A stretch of DNA of 64,000 nucleotides from Pseudothauera rhizosphaerae (GTDB taxonomy: Bacteria; Pseudomonadota; Gammaproteobacteria; Burkholderiales; Rhodocyclaceae), in the NCBI RefSeq assembly GCF_004801305.1, contig NZ_SSOD01000002.1, positions 1-64,000 on the forward strand, written 5' to 3'. Every line of letters starts with the position of its first letter. Positions within the stretch are counted from its first letter, which is position 1. The position numbers were made by a program, and so were the translations under genes. A model generated the notes under the pieces. The model was not told the DNA's origin. It saw nothing but the letters and a program-made list of their open reading frames with translations, and did not search any database. This document shows positions 51,565 to 61,856 of this stretch, in pieces.

Positions 51565-53709
51565 TCACCCCGCGGAACGCTGCTCCGCGCACCACGCGCG
51601 CCAGCGTTCCCGCAGCCCGTTGCCGAACTCCTCGGCATAGCGCCCGGCATCGCACAGTGCCGAAGCCGCCATCTCGTCCCGCAGGCCGGCGCGGATGCGC
51701 GCCAGTTCGGCAGGCGCCCGGCACAGGGCGAGCACCTCGGCGACATAGCCGTCCTCGTCCTCGGCGATCCACTCGGGGCGGCCGAGCGCCGACAGCAGGC
51801 TCGCCCCCTGCCGCCCGATCCAGTTGTCGCCCTTCAGCGTGATCACGGGCACGCCCATCCACAGGCTCTCGGCGGTGGTCGTGCCGCCCGGGAAGGGGAA
51901 GGCGTCGAGCACCAGATCCACCTCGCGGTAGCCGTCCAGGTACTGTTCGCGCGGCAGCGGCCCTTCCAGGCGAACCCGCTCCACGTCGATCCCCGCCGCG
52001 GCCATGCGGTCGCGCAGCGCCTGCCGCTGCGCCTCGTCTTTCAACTGGCCGGCCCGGCACAGCAGCCGGGCCTGCGGCAGGGCCCGCATCACCTTCGCCC
52101 AGCAGGCCAGCACCCGGTCGCCGAGCTTGGGCAGCGCGTGGAAACTGCCCAGCGTCGGATGGCCATTCTCCAGCATCGGCAAGGGCCCGACTGCACTCGC
52201 GCCCGGGGGCGGCGTGAAGCACAGGTAGCTGGCACCCATCCGCCATGGCCGCTCCACGTAGCGCGCCTCGTCTTCGGGCGGCAGCACCTGTCGGTCGCAC
52301 ACGATGTAATCGATCGCCTCGACGCCGGTGGAGGCGAAGTACCCCAGCCAGGCCACCTGTACCGGCGCCGGCTTGCGGGCGAACAGTTCCGGGCGCCCCA
52401 GCGCGCTGTGGCCGGCCATGTCCACCAGAACGTCGATGCGGTCGGCGCGCACCACCTCGAAGAGGACGGCATCGGGCACGTTGGGCACGTCCCGCCAGCC
52501 CGCCAGCGCGTCGCGGATACGCCCCCATTCCGCGTCGTCCACGCAGCCGGTGCGGTACGCGATCAGTTCGAAGCCCCGGGCCTTCAGCCCGTGCAGGATG
52601 CGTTCGGAGAAATATCCCACGGGATGGGCGCGCAAGTCGCCCGACACCAGGCCCACGCGCAATGCGCGTTCGGGGTCCGGCGCCACGTCCCAGTCCCGCG
52701 CCGGCGCGATCCGCGCACGCAGGAGATCGGCGTAGCGCCGCACCTCCACCGCCACCTCGGCCGCCGGGCGCTCGAGATAATTGAGCAGGAAGAGCAGTTG
52801 CGACTGCGCCTCCAGCGCATCCTCGGGCGCCTGCCGCGCGGCGGCGAAGCAGGCCACGGCCTCTTCGAGCCGGCCGGCCCGCTGCAAGGCCACGCCCAAG
52901 GCGATGGAGAGCTTCGAATTCCCCGGTGCCCGTTGCAGCGCACTCCGGTAGACGTCCTCGGCTTCCTGCAGCCGCCCGAGTTCGCGCAGGGCGTTGCCCA
53001 GATTGATGTATGCCAGCACGTTGCCGGGCTGGATGCACACGGCCTCCTCCGCGTGAGTGCGGGCCTGTTCGTAATCCCCCAGGCTGTGGAAGACCGCGCT
53101 GGCGTTGATCCGCACCGACGCCACGCCCGGAGCCAGGGCCAGCGCGCGTTCGCTGGCATTGCGCGCGGCGGCCATGTCGCCGCCGTCGCGGCAGGCCAGG
53201 GCGAGGTTGGAGAACACCGCCGCGTCCTGCGGCAGCAGCTCCGCCGCCCGCTCCAGTTCCGTACGCCCGCCGCGGCCGCGTTCCAGCAGCGCGCTGCCGA
53301 GCGCGCTCCAGGCGAAACCGAACGCCGGATCGCGCGCGAGCAGACGGCGCGCGGCCCGCTCCACGTCGTCGAAGCGGCCCGCCTTGTGCAATTCGATCAG
53401 ATGGGCGGCGGCGGCCTCCCTGCCCTCCGGCAGGCGCTGCGTCCTGGCCTCGGCGAGTGCCTGCGCATAGTCCGCACGCGCGGGCTCACCTACACACGCA
53501 CGCTCCAGGAACGGCAAGGCATCCTCCACCCGGTCGAGCACGAGCGCCAGACACCCCAGGAGGTAGTTCGCTTCCGGCAACTCGGGGGCATTGGCCAGTA
53601 CAGCCCGGCACAGTTGTTCCGCCTCGGCAAGCTGGCCTGCGTCCAGGCAGCTCCGCACGGCCTGCAGCGCCCTCGCGAACAAATCGTCATTGCAGGTTTC
53701 CCGGCTCAT
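51565..53709 (-). CDS. TPR O-GlcNAc-transferase-like (GT41/SPINDLY-type) enzyme
   Basis: 714 aa. Residues 1-300 are tetratricopeptide repeats (for example GNVLAYINLGNALRELGRLQ and GNSKLSIALGVALQRAGRLE). The GT41 catalytic region (about 345-700) includes RVGLVSGDLRAHPVGYF, DVLVDMAGHSALGRPELFA, PAPVQVAWLGYFASTGVEAI and DAFPFPGGTTTAESLWMGVP with its UDP-sugar pocket. Bacterial members glycosylate Ser/Thr of proteins, often flagellin or adhesins. The gene starts 272 bases from the first flagellin and is divergent from it, so flagellin is the likeliest substrate (inferred). Confidence 0.92.
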   Translation of the reverse strand: MSRETCNDDLFARALQAVRSCLDAGQLAEAEQLCRAVLANAPELPEANYLLGCLALVLDRVEDALPFLERACVGEPARADYAQALAEARTQRLPEGREAAAAHLIELHKAGRFDDVERAARRLLARDPAFGFAWSALGSALLERGRGGRTELERAAELLPQDAAVFSNLALACRDGGDMAAARNASERALALAPGVASVRINASAVFHSLGDYEQARTHAEEAVCIQPGNVLAYINLGNALRELGRLQEAEDVYRSALQRAPGNSKLSIALGVALQRAGRLEEAVACFAAARQAPEDALEAQSQLLFLLNYLERPAAEVAVEVRRYADLLRARIAPARDWDVAPDPERALRVGLVSGDLRAHPVGYFSERILHGLKARGFELIAYRTGCVDDAEWGRIRDALAGWRDVPNVPDAVLFEVVRADRIDVLVDMAGHSALGRPELFARKPAPVQVAWLGYFASTGVEAIDYIVCDRQVLPPEDEARYVERPWRMGASYLCFTPPPGASAVGPLPMLENGHPTLGSFHALPKLGDRVLACWAKVMRALPQARLLCRAGQLKDEAQRQALRDRMAAAGIDVERVRLEGPLPREQYLDGYREVDLVLDAFPFPGGTTTAESLWMGVPVITLKGDNWIGRQGASLLSALGRPEWIAEDEDGYVAEVLALCRAPAELARIRAGLRDEMAASALCDAGRYAEEFGNGLRERWRAWCAEQRSAG

Positions 53710-53870
53710 CTCTCATCCATGCGCAGCACTGCCGGCACGTATTCCACCGGTCGCCCGGATTCTACTTCCTTGCCGGCAGGAAGCGGCAATCCGTGCGGCA
53801 GGAGCGGCAAGCATTGCCGGCAAGACCCGCATAATGTTCATAAATCATTGAAAAAACAGAAAAATAAAAC

Positions 53871-53887
53871 CTGGCACGCATCTCGCT
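53871..53887 (+). promoter_or_regulatory. Sigma54 promoter of the first flagellin gene
   Basis: CTGGCACGCATCTCGCT matches TGGCACG-N4-TTGC with one change (TCGC); the GG and GC dinucleotides are correctly spaced. It lies about 95 bases before the ATG. The AT-rich run before it could bind IHF or the activator. The remaining intergenic DNA to 53709 shows no gene. Confidence 0.75.
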
Positions 53888-53981
53888 TTAAGGCAGCCAG
53901 AAGGCTCGGAGGTCGGAAGCGATGCACTCCACATCCAGCCGATCCGAGCAACCTCCGAATCCGATTCAAGGAGATGCAAAA

Positions 53982-55631
53982 ATGGCACAGGTGATCAATA
54001 CCAACGTTGCTTCTCTCAATGCGCAACGTAATCTCAACGCTTCATCCGGCTCGCTCGAGACCTCGCTGCAGCGGCTGTCCTCCGGCCTGCGCATCAACAG
54101 CGCCAAGGACGACGCCGCCGGCCTGGCGATTTCCGAGCGCTTCACCGCGCAGATCAACGGCCTCGACCAGGCCCGCCGCAACGCCAACGACGGCATCTCG
54201 CTCGCGCAGACCGCCGAAGCGGCCATGCAGTCCACCGGCGACATCCTGCAGCGCATCCGCACCCTGGCGATCCAGTCGGCCAACGCCACCAACTCCGCCG
54301 GTGACCGCGCTTCGCTGAATGCCGAAGTGCAGCAGCTCACCCAGGAACTGCAGCGCATCGCCACCAACACCGAGTTCAACGGCCTCAAGCTGCTGGACGG
54401 TTCGTTCACCTCCGCCCAGTTCCAGGTCGGCGCCAACGCCAACCAGACCATCACCGCCACCTCGGGCAACTTCCAGATCAACGCCTACGGCAACTACCGT
54501 GTCGGCGGCATGGCGGCGTCCTCCAACACGCCCAACGGCGTGGGCGATCTGGTCGTGGGCAGCCTGGAAACGACCCAGCTCACCACCGGCGGCATCCCCG
54601 CCTCCCGCCTTGCCGCGGGCGACACCATTACCATCTCCAGCAGCCTGGGCAGCCGCGAGATCGCCTACGCCGCAGGCTCCAGCGCCGAACAGATCGCCGC
54701 CAAGATCAACCAGGCCCAGACCGGCGTGCGCGCCTCGGCACTGACCTCCTTCGTGCTCGGCGCCGACGACGCCAACGCCAACGCGGCCAGCTTCCAGCAG
54801 GGGGCAAGCTACACCTTCCTGCTCGCCACCGACACCTCCGACCCCACCGGAGCCACCGATCCGGCTTCCTACACCACGGTGTCGTTCTCGGTGGGCGGCA
54901 GCGCCTCCGGCAGCGCCGCCACCCAGGCCAGCCAGCTTTCCGCGGCGGTCCAGGCCTTCAACGACGTGGCCGGCCGCACGGGCTTCACCGCCAAGATCGT
55001 CGAAACCGACAACGGCTACCTGGGCATCCAGCTCACCAGCGAAGCCGGCAAGGACCTGCGCATGATCAACGCCTCCGAAGCCGGCAACGACCTCGCGCTG
55101 GAAGACCTCAAGGCCATCGACGGCGACAACACCACCCCTGCCGGCGTGATCACCGGCGCGGCGCTGGCGGCCAACGGCACCTCCACCGCCTGGACCGCCG
55201 CCGACGCGGCGTGGATCACCGGCCAGGTCATCCTGGACTCCGACCGTTCCTTCTCGCTGACTGCCAACAACGACGAAATCCTGCTCGCCGCGGGCACCGC
55301 CGGCGGCCAGTTGCAGACCGTGGAGAACCTGGACGTCAGCACCGTGGAATCTTCCAACCGCACGCTCGCCCTGGTGGACTCGGCCCTGGCCGCCATCACC
55401 AATCAGCGCGCCCGCTACGGTGCCCTGCAGAACCGATTCGAAAACACCATCAGCAATCTGCAAAGCACGTCGGAGAATCTTTCGGCCTCGCGCTCGCGCA
55501 TCCGCGACGCGGACTTTGCCGCCGAGACGGCGAACCTGACCCGCGCGCAGATCCTGCAGCAGGCCGGCACCGCCATGCTCGCCCAGGCCAACCAGATCCC
55601 GCAGCGGGTACTCCAGTTGCTGCAAGGCTGA
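53982..55631 (+). CDS. fliC: Flagellin (first copy)
   Basis: 549 aa. The conserved D0/D1 N-terminus is [20 protein letters not shown] and [20 protein letters not shown], and the C-terminus is [20 protein letters not shown] to [20 protein letters not shown]. The central D2/D3 region is Ala/Ser/Thr-rich, offering many O-glycosylation sites. AAGGAGA lies seven bases before the ATG. It is exported by the flagellar apparatus and polymerises under the FliD cap. Its promoter is sigma54-like, unlike that of the second copy. Confidence 0.98.
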   Translation: MAQVINTNVASLNAQRNLNASSGSLETSLQRLSSGLRINSAKDDAAGLAISERFTAQINGLDQARRNANDGISLAQTAEAAMQSTGDILQRIRTLAIQSANATNSAGDRASLNAEVQQLTQELQRIATNTEFNGLKLLDGSFTSAQFQVGANANQTITATSGNFQINAYGNYRVGGMAASSNTPNGVGDLVVGSLETTQLTTGGIPASRLAAGDTITISSSLGSREIAYAAGSSAEQIAAKINQAQTGVRASALTSFVLGADDANANAASFQQGASYTFLLATDTSDPTGATDPASYTTVSFSVGGSASGSAATQASQLSAAVQAFNDVAGRTGFTAKIVETDNGYLGIQLTSEAGKDLRMINASEAGNDLALEDLKAIDGDNTTPAGVITGAALAANGTSTAWTAADAAWITGQVILDSDRSFSLTANNDEILLAAGTAGGQLQTVENLDVSTVESSNRTLALVDSALAAITNQRARYGALQNRFENTISNLQSTSENLSASRSRIRDADFAAETANLTRAQILQQAGTAMLAQANQIPQRVLQLLQG

Positions 55632-55662
55632 CGCGGTTACGTGCCATCCGCGTCGGCCGGGG

Positions 55663-55695
55663 CCGGGGGTGCAGCGATGCACCCCCGGTTTTTTT
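55663..55695 (+). terminator. Rho-independent terminator of the first flagellin gene
   Basis: CCGGGGGTGCA and TGCACCCCCGG form an 11-bp stem around GCGA, followed by seven T. Confidence 0.95.
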
Positions 55696-55747
55696 GTGCC
55701 TTTCGCCATACGCAGGGCGGCTAGCCGAGACCGGCAAAAATTACCCC

Positions 55748-55774
55748 TAAAGAATTGCCGCCCCGCTCCGTTAA
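55748..55774 (+). promoter_or_regulatory. Sigma28 promoter of the second flagellin gene
   Basis: TAAA (55748-55751), exactly 15 bases, then TCCGTTAA (55767-55774) against the FliA consensus TAAA-N15-GCCGATAA. The start codon is about 90 bases downstream. Confidence 0.8.
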
Positions 55775-55862
55775 TGTCTCCAAGAGCAGCATCAAGCTCG
55801 ATGCCAGACCCGCTCAAGGACCCCCTGGCGCTTCAACAACCTGTTGAATTCAGGAGATTATC

Positions 55863-57476
55863 ATGGCACAAGTCATCAACACCAATGTCCAGTCGCTCAA
55901 CGCTCAGCGCCAGCTCAACAACTCGGCGACCTCCCTGTCCACCTCGCTGCAGCGCCTGTCCTCCGGCCTGCGCATCAACAGCGCCAAGGACGACGCCGCC
56001 GGTCTGGCGATCTCCGAGCGCTTCACCTCGCAGATCAACGGCCTCGACCAGGCCACCCGCAACGCCAACGACGGCATCTCGCTCGCGCAGACCGCCGAAG
56101 CGGCCATGCAGTCCACCGGCGACATCCTGCAGCGCATCCGCACCCTGGCACTGCAATCGGCCAACGCCACCAACTCCTCCGGCGACCGCGCCTCGATCAA
56201 CGCCGAAGTGCAGCAGCTCACCCAGGAACTGCAGCGCATCGCCACCAACACCGAGTTCAACGGCCAGAAGCTGCTGGACGGTTCCTTCACCTCCGCCCAG
56301 TTCCAGGTCGGCTCCAACGCCAACCAGACCATCACCGCCACCTCGGGCAACTTCCAGACCAACGCCTACGGCAACTACCGCATCGGCGGCCTGGCAACCT
56401 CGACGGCGACGCCCAACGGCGTGGGCGACCTGGTGGTCGGCTCGACCGCGGACGGCCAACTGTCCACCTGGACCGCCGGCAACTCTTCGCGCATCGCGGC
56501 CGAAACCATCACCATCTCCAACAGCCTGGGCAGCCGCGAAATCGCCATTGCCGACAACGCCAGCGCCGAGCAGATCGCAGCCCGCATCAACCAGGCCGAA
56601 GCCGGCGTGCGCGCCACGGCCAACACCAGCGTCGTGCTGGGGGCCGGTACCGCCAACGCCTTCGAGCAGGGCGCCAGCTACACCTTCCTGCTCGCCACCG
56701 AAACCACCGACGGTGCCGATCCCAACGCCTACACCACGGTGTCGTTCTCCATCGGCGGCACGGTCTCCGGCAGCGCGGCCAGCCAGACCAGCCAGCTTTC
56801 CGCGGCGGTCCAGGCCTTCAACGACGTTTCCGCCAAGACCGGCTTCACCGCCAAGATCGTGGAAGCCGACGACGGCAGCCTGGGCATCCAGCTCACCAGC
56901 GAGGCCGGCAAGGATCTGCGCATCACCAACGCCGACACCTCCGCCGGCGCCGTTTCCATCAACGACGTCAGCGTGCTTAACGGCGATGATGGCGACGACA
57001 CCGCGGAGGGGACTCTGGCCCAGGCCAGCGCAGCGGGTTGGGGCGGCGCGTCTTCGGCGTGGATCACCGGCCAGGTGGTGATCGATTCGGACCGCTCCTT
57101 CTCCTTCGACAGCACCGGCACCGCGGTCCTGACCGCTGCCGGCACGGTCGGCGGCCAGCTCCAGACCGTGGAGAACCTGGACGTCAGCACCGTGGAAGCG
57201 GCCAACCGCACCCTGGCTCTGGTGGATTCCGCCCTGGCCGCGGTGAGCACCCAGCGCGCCCGCTACGGCGCCTTGCAGAACCGCTTCGAGACCACCATCA
57301 GCAACCTGCAGGCCACGTCCGAGAACCTGTCGGCCTCCCGTTCGCGCATCCGCGATGCGGACTTCGCGGCGGAAACCGCCAACCTGACCCGGGCGCAAAT
57401 CCTGCAGCAGGCCGGCGTGGCGATGCTGTCGCAGGCCAACGCCCTGCCGCAGAACGTGCTTTCGCTGATCCGCTGA
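55863..57476 (+). CDS. fliC: Flagellin (second copy)
   Basis: 537 aa. The N-terminus [20 protein letters not shown] and the C-terminus [20 protein letters not shown] match the first copy. The two genes share long near-identical DNA stretches in the ends and differ mostly in the surface-exposed centre (for example [17 protein letters not shown], absent from copy one). It follows its own sigma28-like promoter, so it should be a late gene requiring FlgM release. It could form the bulk filament, with copy one a basal or minor subunit; this is inferred. Confidence 0.98.
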   Translation: MAQVINTNVQSLNAQRQLNNSATSLSTSLQRLSSGLRINSAKDDAAGLAISERFTSQINGLDQATRNANDGISLAQTAEAAMQSTGDILQRIRTLALQSANATNSSGDRASINAEVQQLTQELQRIATNTEFNGQKLLDGSFTSAQFQVGSNANQTITATSGNFQTNAYGNYRIGGLATSTATPNGVGDLVVGSTADGQLSTWTAGNSSRIAAETITISNSLGSREIAIADNASAEQIAARINQAEAGVRATANTSVVLGAGTANAFEQGASYTFLLATETTDGADPNAYTTVSFSIGGTVSGSAASQTSQLSAAVQAFNDVSAKTGFTAKIVEADDGSLGIQLTSEAGKDLRITNADTSAGAVSINDVSVLNGDDGDDTAEGTLAQASAAGWGGASSAWITGQVVIDSDRSFSFDSTGTAVLTAAGTVGGQLQTVENLDVSTVEAANRTLALVDSALAAVSTQRARYGALQNRFETTISNLQATSENLSASRSRIRDADFAAETANLTRAQILQQAGVAMLSQANALPQNVLSLIR

Positions 57477-57500
57477 ACGGAGTAGGCTGACGCACAGCAT

Positions 57501-57532
57501 ACGGCGCGGGGCTCGCAAGGGCTCCGCGCCGT
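57501..57532 (+). terminator. Attenuator-like stem-loop between flagellin and flaG
   Basis: ACGGCGCGG and CCGCGCCGT pair around a 14-base loop, followed by TCCCCC rather than a T run, so partial read-through into flaG-fliD is expected. Confidence 0.5.
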
Positions 57533-57556
57533 TCCCCCATAAAGGAGGAAGACATC

Positions 57557-57955
57557 ATGAGTACTCCTGCCCTGGGCGGCCTGCCGCCCCCCACCGAACT
57601 GCGGCAATTTTCGCCGGCCACCGCACCGCTGCCCCCCGGCGCGACGTCCGCCAGCCAGGAAATCGAAGACTTTTCCAAAGGTGGGCAAACCGGGACTGCC
57701 GCCGGGCAATCAACCGAAAATACGCCGACCCCTGCCACCGAAGTCGAGCAGGCACTGGACGAAGTGCGCCAAGCCATCCGGCCGGTGGCACGAAACCTGC
57801 TGTTTTCGATTGACGAAGATACCGGCAAGACCGTCATCAAGGTCATCGACACCACCACCGACGAAGTCATCCGGCAAATTCCGTCCGAAGAGATCATCGC
57901 CATCGCCAAGGCGCTGGACAAGTTGCAGGGGCTGCTGCTGCGCCAGGAAGCCTGA
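57557..57955 (+). CDS. flaG: FlaG protein
   Basis: 132 aa. The Pro/Thr-rich N-terminus is variable. The FlaG domain starts about 75: LLFSIDEDTGKTVIKVIDTT and TDEVIRQIPSEEIIAIAKAL. FlaG affects filament length and is usually encoded between fliC and fliD, as here. Strong AAAGGAGG before the ATG. Confidence 0.95.
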   Translation: MSTPALGGLPPPTELRQFSPATAPLPPGATSASQEIEDFSKGGQTGTAAGQSTENTPTPATEVEQALDEVRQAIRPVARNLLFSIDEDTGKTVIKVIDTTTDEVIRQIPSEEIIAIAKALDKLQGLLLRQEA

Positions 57956-57987
57956 GCGCGCGAAAAGGTAAAGAGGAGAAGCACATC

Positions 57988-59388
57988 ATGGCCGCGATTA
58001 CGACCGGGGGTTCGGTCCTCGACATCAACACACTGGTCGACAGTCTGATGACGCTCGAGCGCCAGCCGCTTGAGAAGATCGCCACCAAGGCGGGGGAGCA
58101 GACGACCAAGCTCACCGCTTTCGGGCAGATCAAGGGCGTGCTGTCCTCCCTGCAGACCGCTGCCGCTGCGCTCAACAACCTGGACACCTTCACTGCCACC
58201 AAGGCCACGGTGAGCGGCGACGGCTTCACCGCCACCTCCAAGGCCGGCGCGGCCAGCGGCAGCCATACCGTGGAAGTGCTCAATCTGGCGCAGGAGCAAC
58301 GCGTCGCCACCGCGGCGGACGGCAGCTTCACACCCTCTGCCGGCAAGCTGACTATTGAGTTCGGCACGGTGGTGGGGTCCCAGTTCGTCACCGACGTGCC
58401 GGTCCGCAGCGCCGCGTTGGAATTCGAAGGCAGCACGCTGGAAGAACTGCGCGACGCTATCAACGGCGACGCCACGCTGGGCATCAAGGCCAGCATCATC
58501 AACAACGGCACCCACGACCAGCTCGTGTTCACCGGCACGGCCAGCGGCCAGAACATGGCCTTCCGCCTCACCGGCGAAGACGGCCTGGAAGGCTTGAGCT
58601 TCGACCCGGCGGCCACGCCTTCCGGCGACGAACAGGTCTATTCCGTGCAAGCCGCGGAAAGTGCCCGCCTGAAGGTCGACGGCATCGAAATCACGCGCGG
58701 CAAGAACACCATCGACGACGTCATCGCCGGCGTCACGCTGACCCTGACCAAGGACCCCGCAGACAGTACTACCGCCCTCAAGGGAAGCGTGACCGTCTCC
58801 GAGGACACCACCGCAGCCAAGAGCGCCATCGAGGCCTTCGTAAAAGCCTATAACGAGGCCAACACCACCATCCGTTCGCTGACTTCCTACGATACGGAGA
58901 ACCAACTGGCCGCCACGCTGACCGGCGACTCCACCGCGCGCAACATCCAGAACCAGTTGCGCGATGCCGTGAGCGCCCAGTTCAGCAGCCTGGAAGGCGC
59001 CTCCTCGCTGGCGGAGATCGGCATCACTTTCGACAAGACCGGCGCACTGGTGATCGACAGCACCAAGCTCGACGCCGCGCTCACGGACCCGGCCAAGGAT
59101 GTGGGCACCCTGTTCGCCGGCAAGGACGCCTTTGCCACCACCCTCAACGCCAAGCTGGACAGTATCCTCGACGCCGATGAAGGGGTACTCGCCGGGCGCA
59201 CCAAGAGCATCAACAGCACCATCGACTCGCTGACCAAACAGTACGAGGCGCTGGAAGACAAGCTGGTATTGGTGGAAGAGCGTTATCGGCTGCAATACTC
59301 CAAGCTGGACACCCTGCTCGCCAGCCTGAGCCAGACCAGTAACTATCTGACCCAGCAGCTTGCAAACCTGCCGACGATCGGTAGCTAA
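57988..59388 (+). CDS. fliD: Flagellar filament cap protein FliD
   Basis: 466 aa. The N-terminus GGSVLDINTLVDSLMTLERQ and LTAFGQIKGVLSSLQTAAAA is the FliD_N signature. The middle region has SHTVEVLNLAQEQRV, and the C-terminal part ends in coiled-coil LEDKLVLVEERYRLQYSKLD. FliD caps the growing filament and chaperones flagellin folding at the tip. Followed 35 bases later by fliS. Confidence 0.97.
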   Translation: MAAITTGGSVLDINTLVDSLMTLERQPLEKIATKAGEQTTKLTAFGQIKGVLSSLQTAAAALNNLDTFTATKATVSGDGFTATSKAGAASGSHTVEVLNLAQEQRVATAADGSFTPSAGKLTIEFGTVVGSQFVTDVPVRSAALEFEGSTLEELRDAINGDATLGIKASIINNGTHDQLVFTGTASGQNMAFRLTGEDGLEGLSFDPAATPSGDEQVYSVQAAESARLKVDGIEITRGKNTIDDVIAGVTLTLTKDPADSTTALKGSVTVSEDTTAAKSAIEAFVKAYNEANTTIRSLTSYDTENQLAATLTGDSTARNIQNQLRDAVSAQFSSLEGASSLAEIGITFDKTGALVIDSTKLDAALTDPAKDVGTLFAGKDAFATTLNAKLDSILDADEGVLAGRTKSINSTIDSLTKQYEALEDKLVLVEERYRLQYSKLDTLLASLSQTSNYLTQQLANLPTIGS

Positions 59389-59423
59389 GAGAACGCGGAC
59401 CCATTCCGATACGGGGAACATAC

Positions 59424-59828
59424 ATGTTCGGCACTACCTCCCCCACCAACCGCGCCGCGGCCTATGCCCGCGTCGGCGCCGAAACCGGCGTCGAAGCGGC
59501 GTCGCCGCATCAACTGATCCTGATGCTGTACGACGGCGCACTGCTGGCCCTGCGCACCGCCAGCATGGCCATGGAAAGCAACGACATTCCGAAGAAGGGC
59601 GCGGCCATCTCCAAGGCCATCGACATCATCGCCAACGGGCTCAAGGTCAGCCTGGACCTGAACAATGGCGGCGAGATTGCTACCCGCCTGGACGCCCTGT
59701 ACGAATACATGACCGACCGCCTGCTCTACGCCAACCTGCACAACAATCCGGCGGCGGTGGACGAAGTGGCCGGCCTGCTCGCCAGCCTGCGCGAGGCCTG
59801 GCAAGGCATCGCCGACCAGGTATCCTGA
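59424..59828 (+). CDS. fliS: Flagellin export chaperone FliS
   Basis: 134 aa, all-helical. Signature ASPHQLILMLYDGALLALRT, with LHNNPAAVDEVAGLLASLRE near the C-terminus. It binds the flagellin C-terminal helix before export and prevents cytoplasmic polymerisation. It lies between fliD and a fliT-like gene, the usual order. Confidence 0.97.
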   Translation: MFGTTSPTNRAAAYARVGAETGVEAASPHQLILMLYDGALLALRTASMAMESNDIPKKGAAISKAIDIIANGLKVSLDLNNGGEIATRLDALYEYMTDRLLYANLHNNPAAVDEVAGLLASLREAWQGIADQVS

Positions 59829-59841
59829 TCGGAGCACTCCC

Positions 59842-60168
59842 ATGCTGACCCCACAGAACGCCGCCCGCCTGCTCACCATCTATGAAGACATGGCCGTTGC
59901 CGCGCGGCACAACGACTGGGACCGCCTGGCCGAACTGGAACCGCAGGCGGCGGCCGTGCGCGCGGCCGACGACAGCACTCCACCCGGCGCTGCGGCGCTG
60001 CCGGAAGACAGCGCGCGTGCGCTGGCCGCGGTGATCCGGCGCATACAGGTTCTGGACGCCGAAATCCGCAGCCACGCCGAACCCGCCCGCGACGCCGCCC
60101 GCAAGCTGCTCTCCGGCGCCGTGCGCGACAACAACGTGCGCAAGGCCTACGGCGCCGTCGGACCGTAA
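59842..60168 (+). CDS. fliT: FliT-like flagellar chaperone
   Basis: 108 aa, helical. LLTIYEDMAVAARHNDWDRL followed by a helical hairpin and IRSHAEPARDAARKLL fits the loosely conserved FliT family, which chaperones FliD. Position directly after fliS is the main support. Confidence 0.8.
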   Translation: MLTPQNAARLLTIYEDMAVAARHNDWDRLAELEPQAAAVRAADDSTPPGAAALPEDSARALAAVIRRIQVLDAEIRSHAEPARDAARKLLSGAVRDNNVRKAYGAVGP

Positions 60169-60204
60169 CGCCATCACGGCGGCCCGAGGCACTGGAGCGC
60201 AGCC

Positions 60205-61407
60205 ATGATTCCCGCTGACCTCGCAGGCCGCCTGCGACTGCTCACCGAAGCGAGCTTCTTCGAGACCGAACCGCCGGTCCCGGGACTGCAGCGTGCCCGC
60301 GAGATCCAGGCCCAACTGCCGGACCTGCTGGCGGGGCAGCGCTTCACCGCGGCGCTGCAACGCATGCTGCCGGACGGCACCTTCCAGGCCATCGTCGCCG
60401 GCCGCCAGATCACCCTGGCCCTGCAACAATCGGCCAAGGCCGGCGACACGCTGGAACTGGTGGTCACCCACACCACACCGCGGGCGGTGTACGCCCAGTT
60501 GGCCGACCCAGCGGCGGCCACCGCCGCAGCCGGCGCCACCAATGCCGCCGCACGTCCCGAACTCAGCCCCACCGGGCGGCTGATCAGCTTCCTGCTCACC
60601 GGCCAGCCCGCGGCCGAACCGGCGGCCCTTGCCGGCGGCAAGCCCCTGCTCGCCGCCCCGCCTGCCGGCGGCGCGGTGCTCGCCCCGCTGCTGCGCCAGG
60701 CACTGGCCCAGAGCGGCATGTTCTATGAAGCCCAGCAGGCCCGCTGGCTGGCCGGCAAGGTGGATACGGCCGCACTGCAGAACCAGCCCCAGGGCCAATT
60801 GCCCCCCCAGGGACAGGCGGCGCCCCAGGCCGGCAGCGCCTCCGCACAGCAGAATGCGCCAGCCACGGCCCAGCAGTCCGCCGCGCCCGGCACGCCGGCG
60901 GCGCGGGCAGCGGATGCCGCCGCGGCTGCGGCGGGACAGGCCACCGGCACCGGACGCGCCGGGGGAGCAGAGCGCGCCGCCGCGCCTGCGGCTGCCGGTG
61001 AAACGGTCGCCCCCGCCCGCCTCACCGCGATTCCGGAACGCATCCTGCCGGTGGTCCACCAGCAGCTCGATGCGCTCGCCACCCAGCAATACGTCTGGCA
61101 CGGCCAGGCATGGCCGGGGCAGGCCATCGAATGGCGCATCGAAGACCCCGACGGCGAACGGGAGGGCGACGGCAGCGGCGACGCGCGCGAATGGCATACC
61201 TCGCTGCATCTGACCCTGCCGCGCCTGGGCGGGGTGGAAGCGCACCTGTACCTGGGTGCCAGCGGGCTCGCCCTGCGCATGCAGGCCGAGGATGCCAAGG
61301 CCGCGCGGGCCCTGCTGGACGGCCGTCCAGCGCTGGAAAGCGCGCTGGAGGCGGTCGGCCTGGCGCTCACCGGCATGGTGGTGGAGGTGCCCGATGGCAC
61401 CCGATGA
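60205..61407 (+). CDS. fliK: Flagellar hook-length control protein FliK (C-terminal type)
   Basis: 400 aa. The N-terminal third (LLAGQRFTAALQRMLPDGTF, QITLALQQSAKAGDTLELVV) leads to a Pro/Gln/Ala-rich disordered linker (about 190-265). The C-terminal domain (about 295-395) contains WHTSLHLTLPRLGGVEAHLY and ALESALEAVGLALTGMVVEV, the FliK substrate-specificity-switch fold. It acts with FlhB to switch export from hook to filament. It overlaps the following flhB-like gene by 14 bases. Confidence 0.85.
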   Translation: MIPADLAGRLRLLTEASFFETEPPVPGLQRAREIQAQLPDLLAGQRFTAALQRMLPDGTFQAIVAGRQITLALQQSAKAGDTLELVVTHTTPRAVYAQLADPAAATAAAGATNAAARPELSPTGRLISFLLTGQPAAEPAALAGGKPLLAAPPAGGAVLAPLLRQALAQSGMFYEAQQARWLAGKVDTAALQNQPQGQLPPQGQAAPQAGSASAQQNAPATAQQSAAPGTPAARAADAAAAAAGQATGTGRAGGAERAAAPAAAGETVAPARLTAIPERILPVVHQQLDALATQQYVWHGQAWPGQAIEWRIEDPDGEREGDGSGDAREWHTSLHLTLPRLGGVEAHLYLGASGLALRMQAEDAKAARALLDGRPALESALEAVGLALTGMVVEVPDGTR

Positions 61408-61747
61408 TCCGGTGCTGCCCAGCCCGCGCGGCGAAGCGGTGGCACTCACCTACACCGCCGGCGACGCCGCTCCGCGCGTGGTCGCCAAGGGCCGCGGGCT
61501 GATCGCGCAGGAGATCATCGAACGCGCGCGGGAGGCCGGCGTCTATGTGCACGAATCGCCCGAACTGGTGGCCCTGCTGATGCAGGTGGATCTGGACGAG
61601 CGCATTCCGCCGCAACTCTACCTGGCGGTGGCCGAACTGCTGGCCTGGCTGTATCGCATCGAGCAGGGCGACATGGGCGCACCGCCCCCGTCCAGACTGA
61701 CGCTGCCCGAGCTACCGGCGACGGGCGGGCCACAGGGCGTGCGATGA
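61394..61747 (+). CDS. FlhB C-terminal-domain-like protein
   Basis: 117 aa. It matches only the cytoplasmic C-terminal half of FlhB: AVALTYTAGDAAPRVVAKGR, LIAQEIIERAREAGVYVHES, PELVALLMQVDLDERIPPQL. The autocleavage NPTH motif of full-length FlhB is absent. Stand-alone FlhB-C paralogues (FlhX/FhlB-type) are common next to fliK and can partly replace the FlhB cytoplasmic fragment. Confidence 0.92.
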   Translation: MAPDDPVLPSPRGEAVALTYTAGDAAPRVVAKGRGLIAQEIIERAREAGVYVHESPELVALLMQVDLDERIPPQLYLAVAELLAWLYRIEQGDMGAPPPSRLTLPELPATGGPQGVR

Positions 61748-61856
61748 GCAGTGTAACGGCCCGATTATCCGGTTCGCTTACCCGGGACGGGACCGAAGGC
61801 AATGCTATAGAATCCGCCCCTGCCCCATCGCGCATGGCCATCTGCCGGAACGCTGC

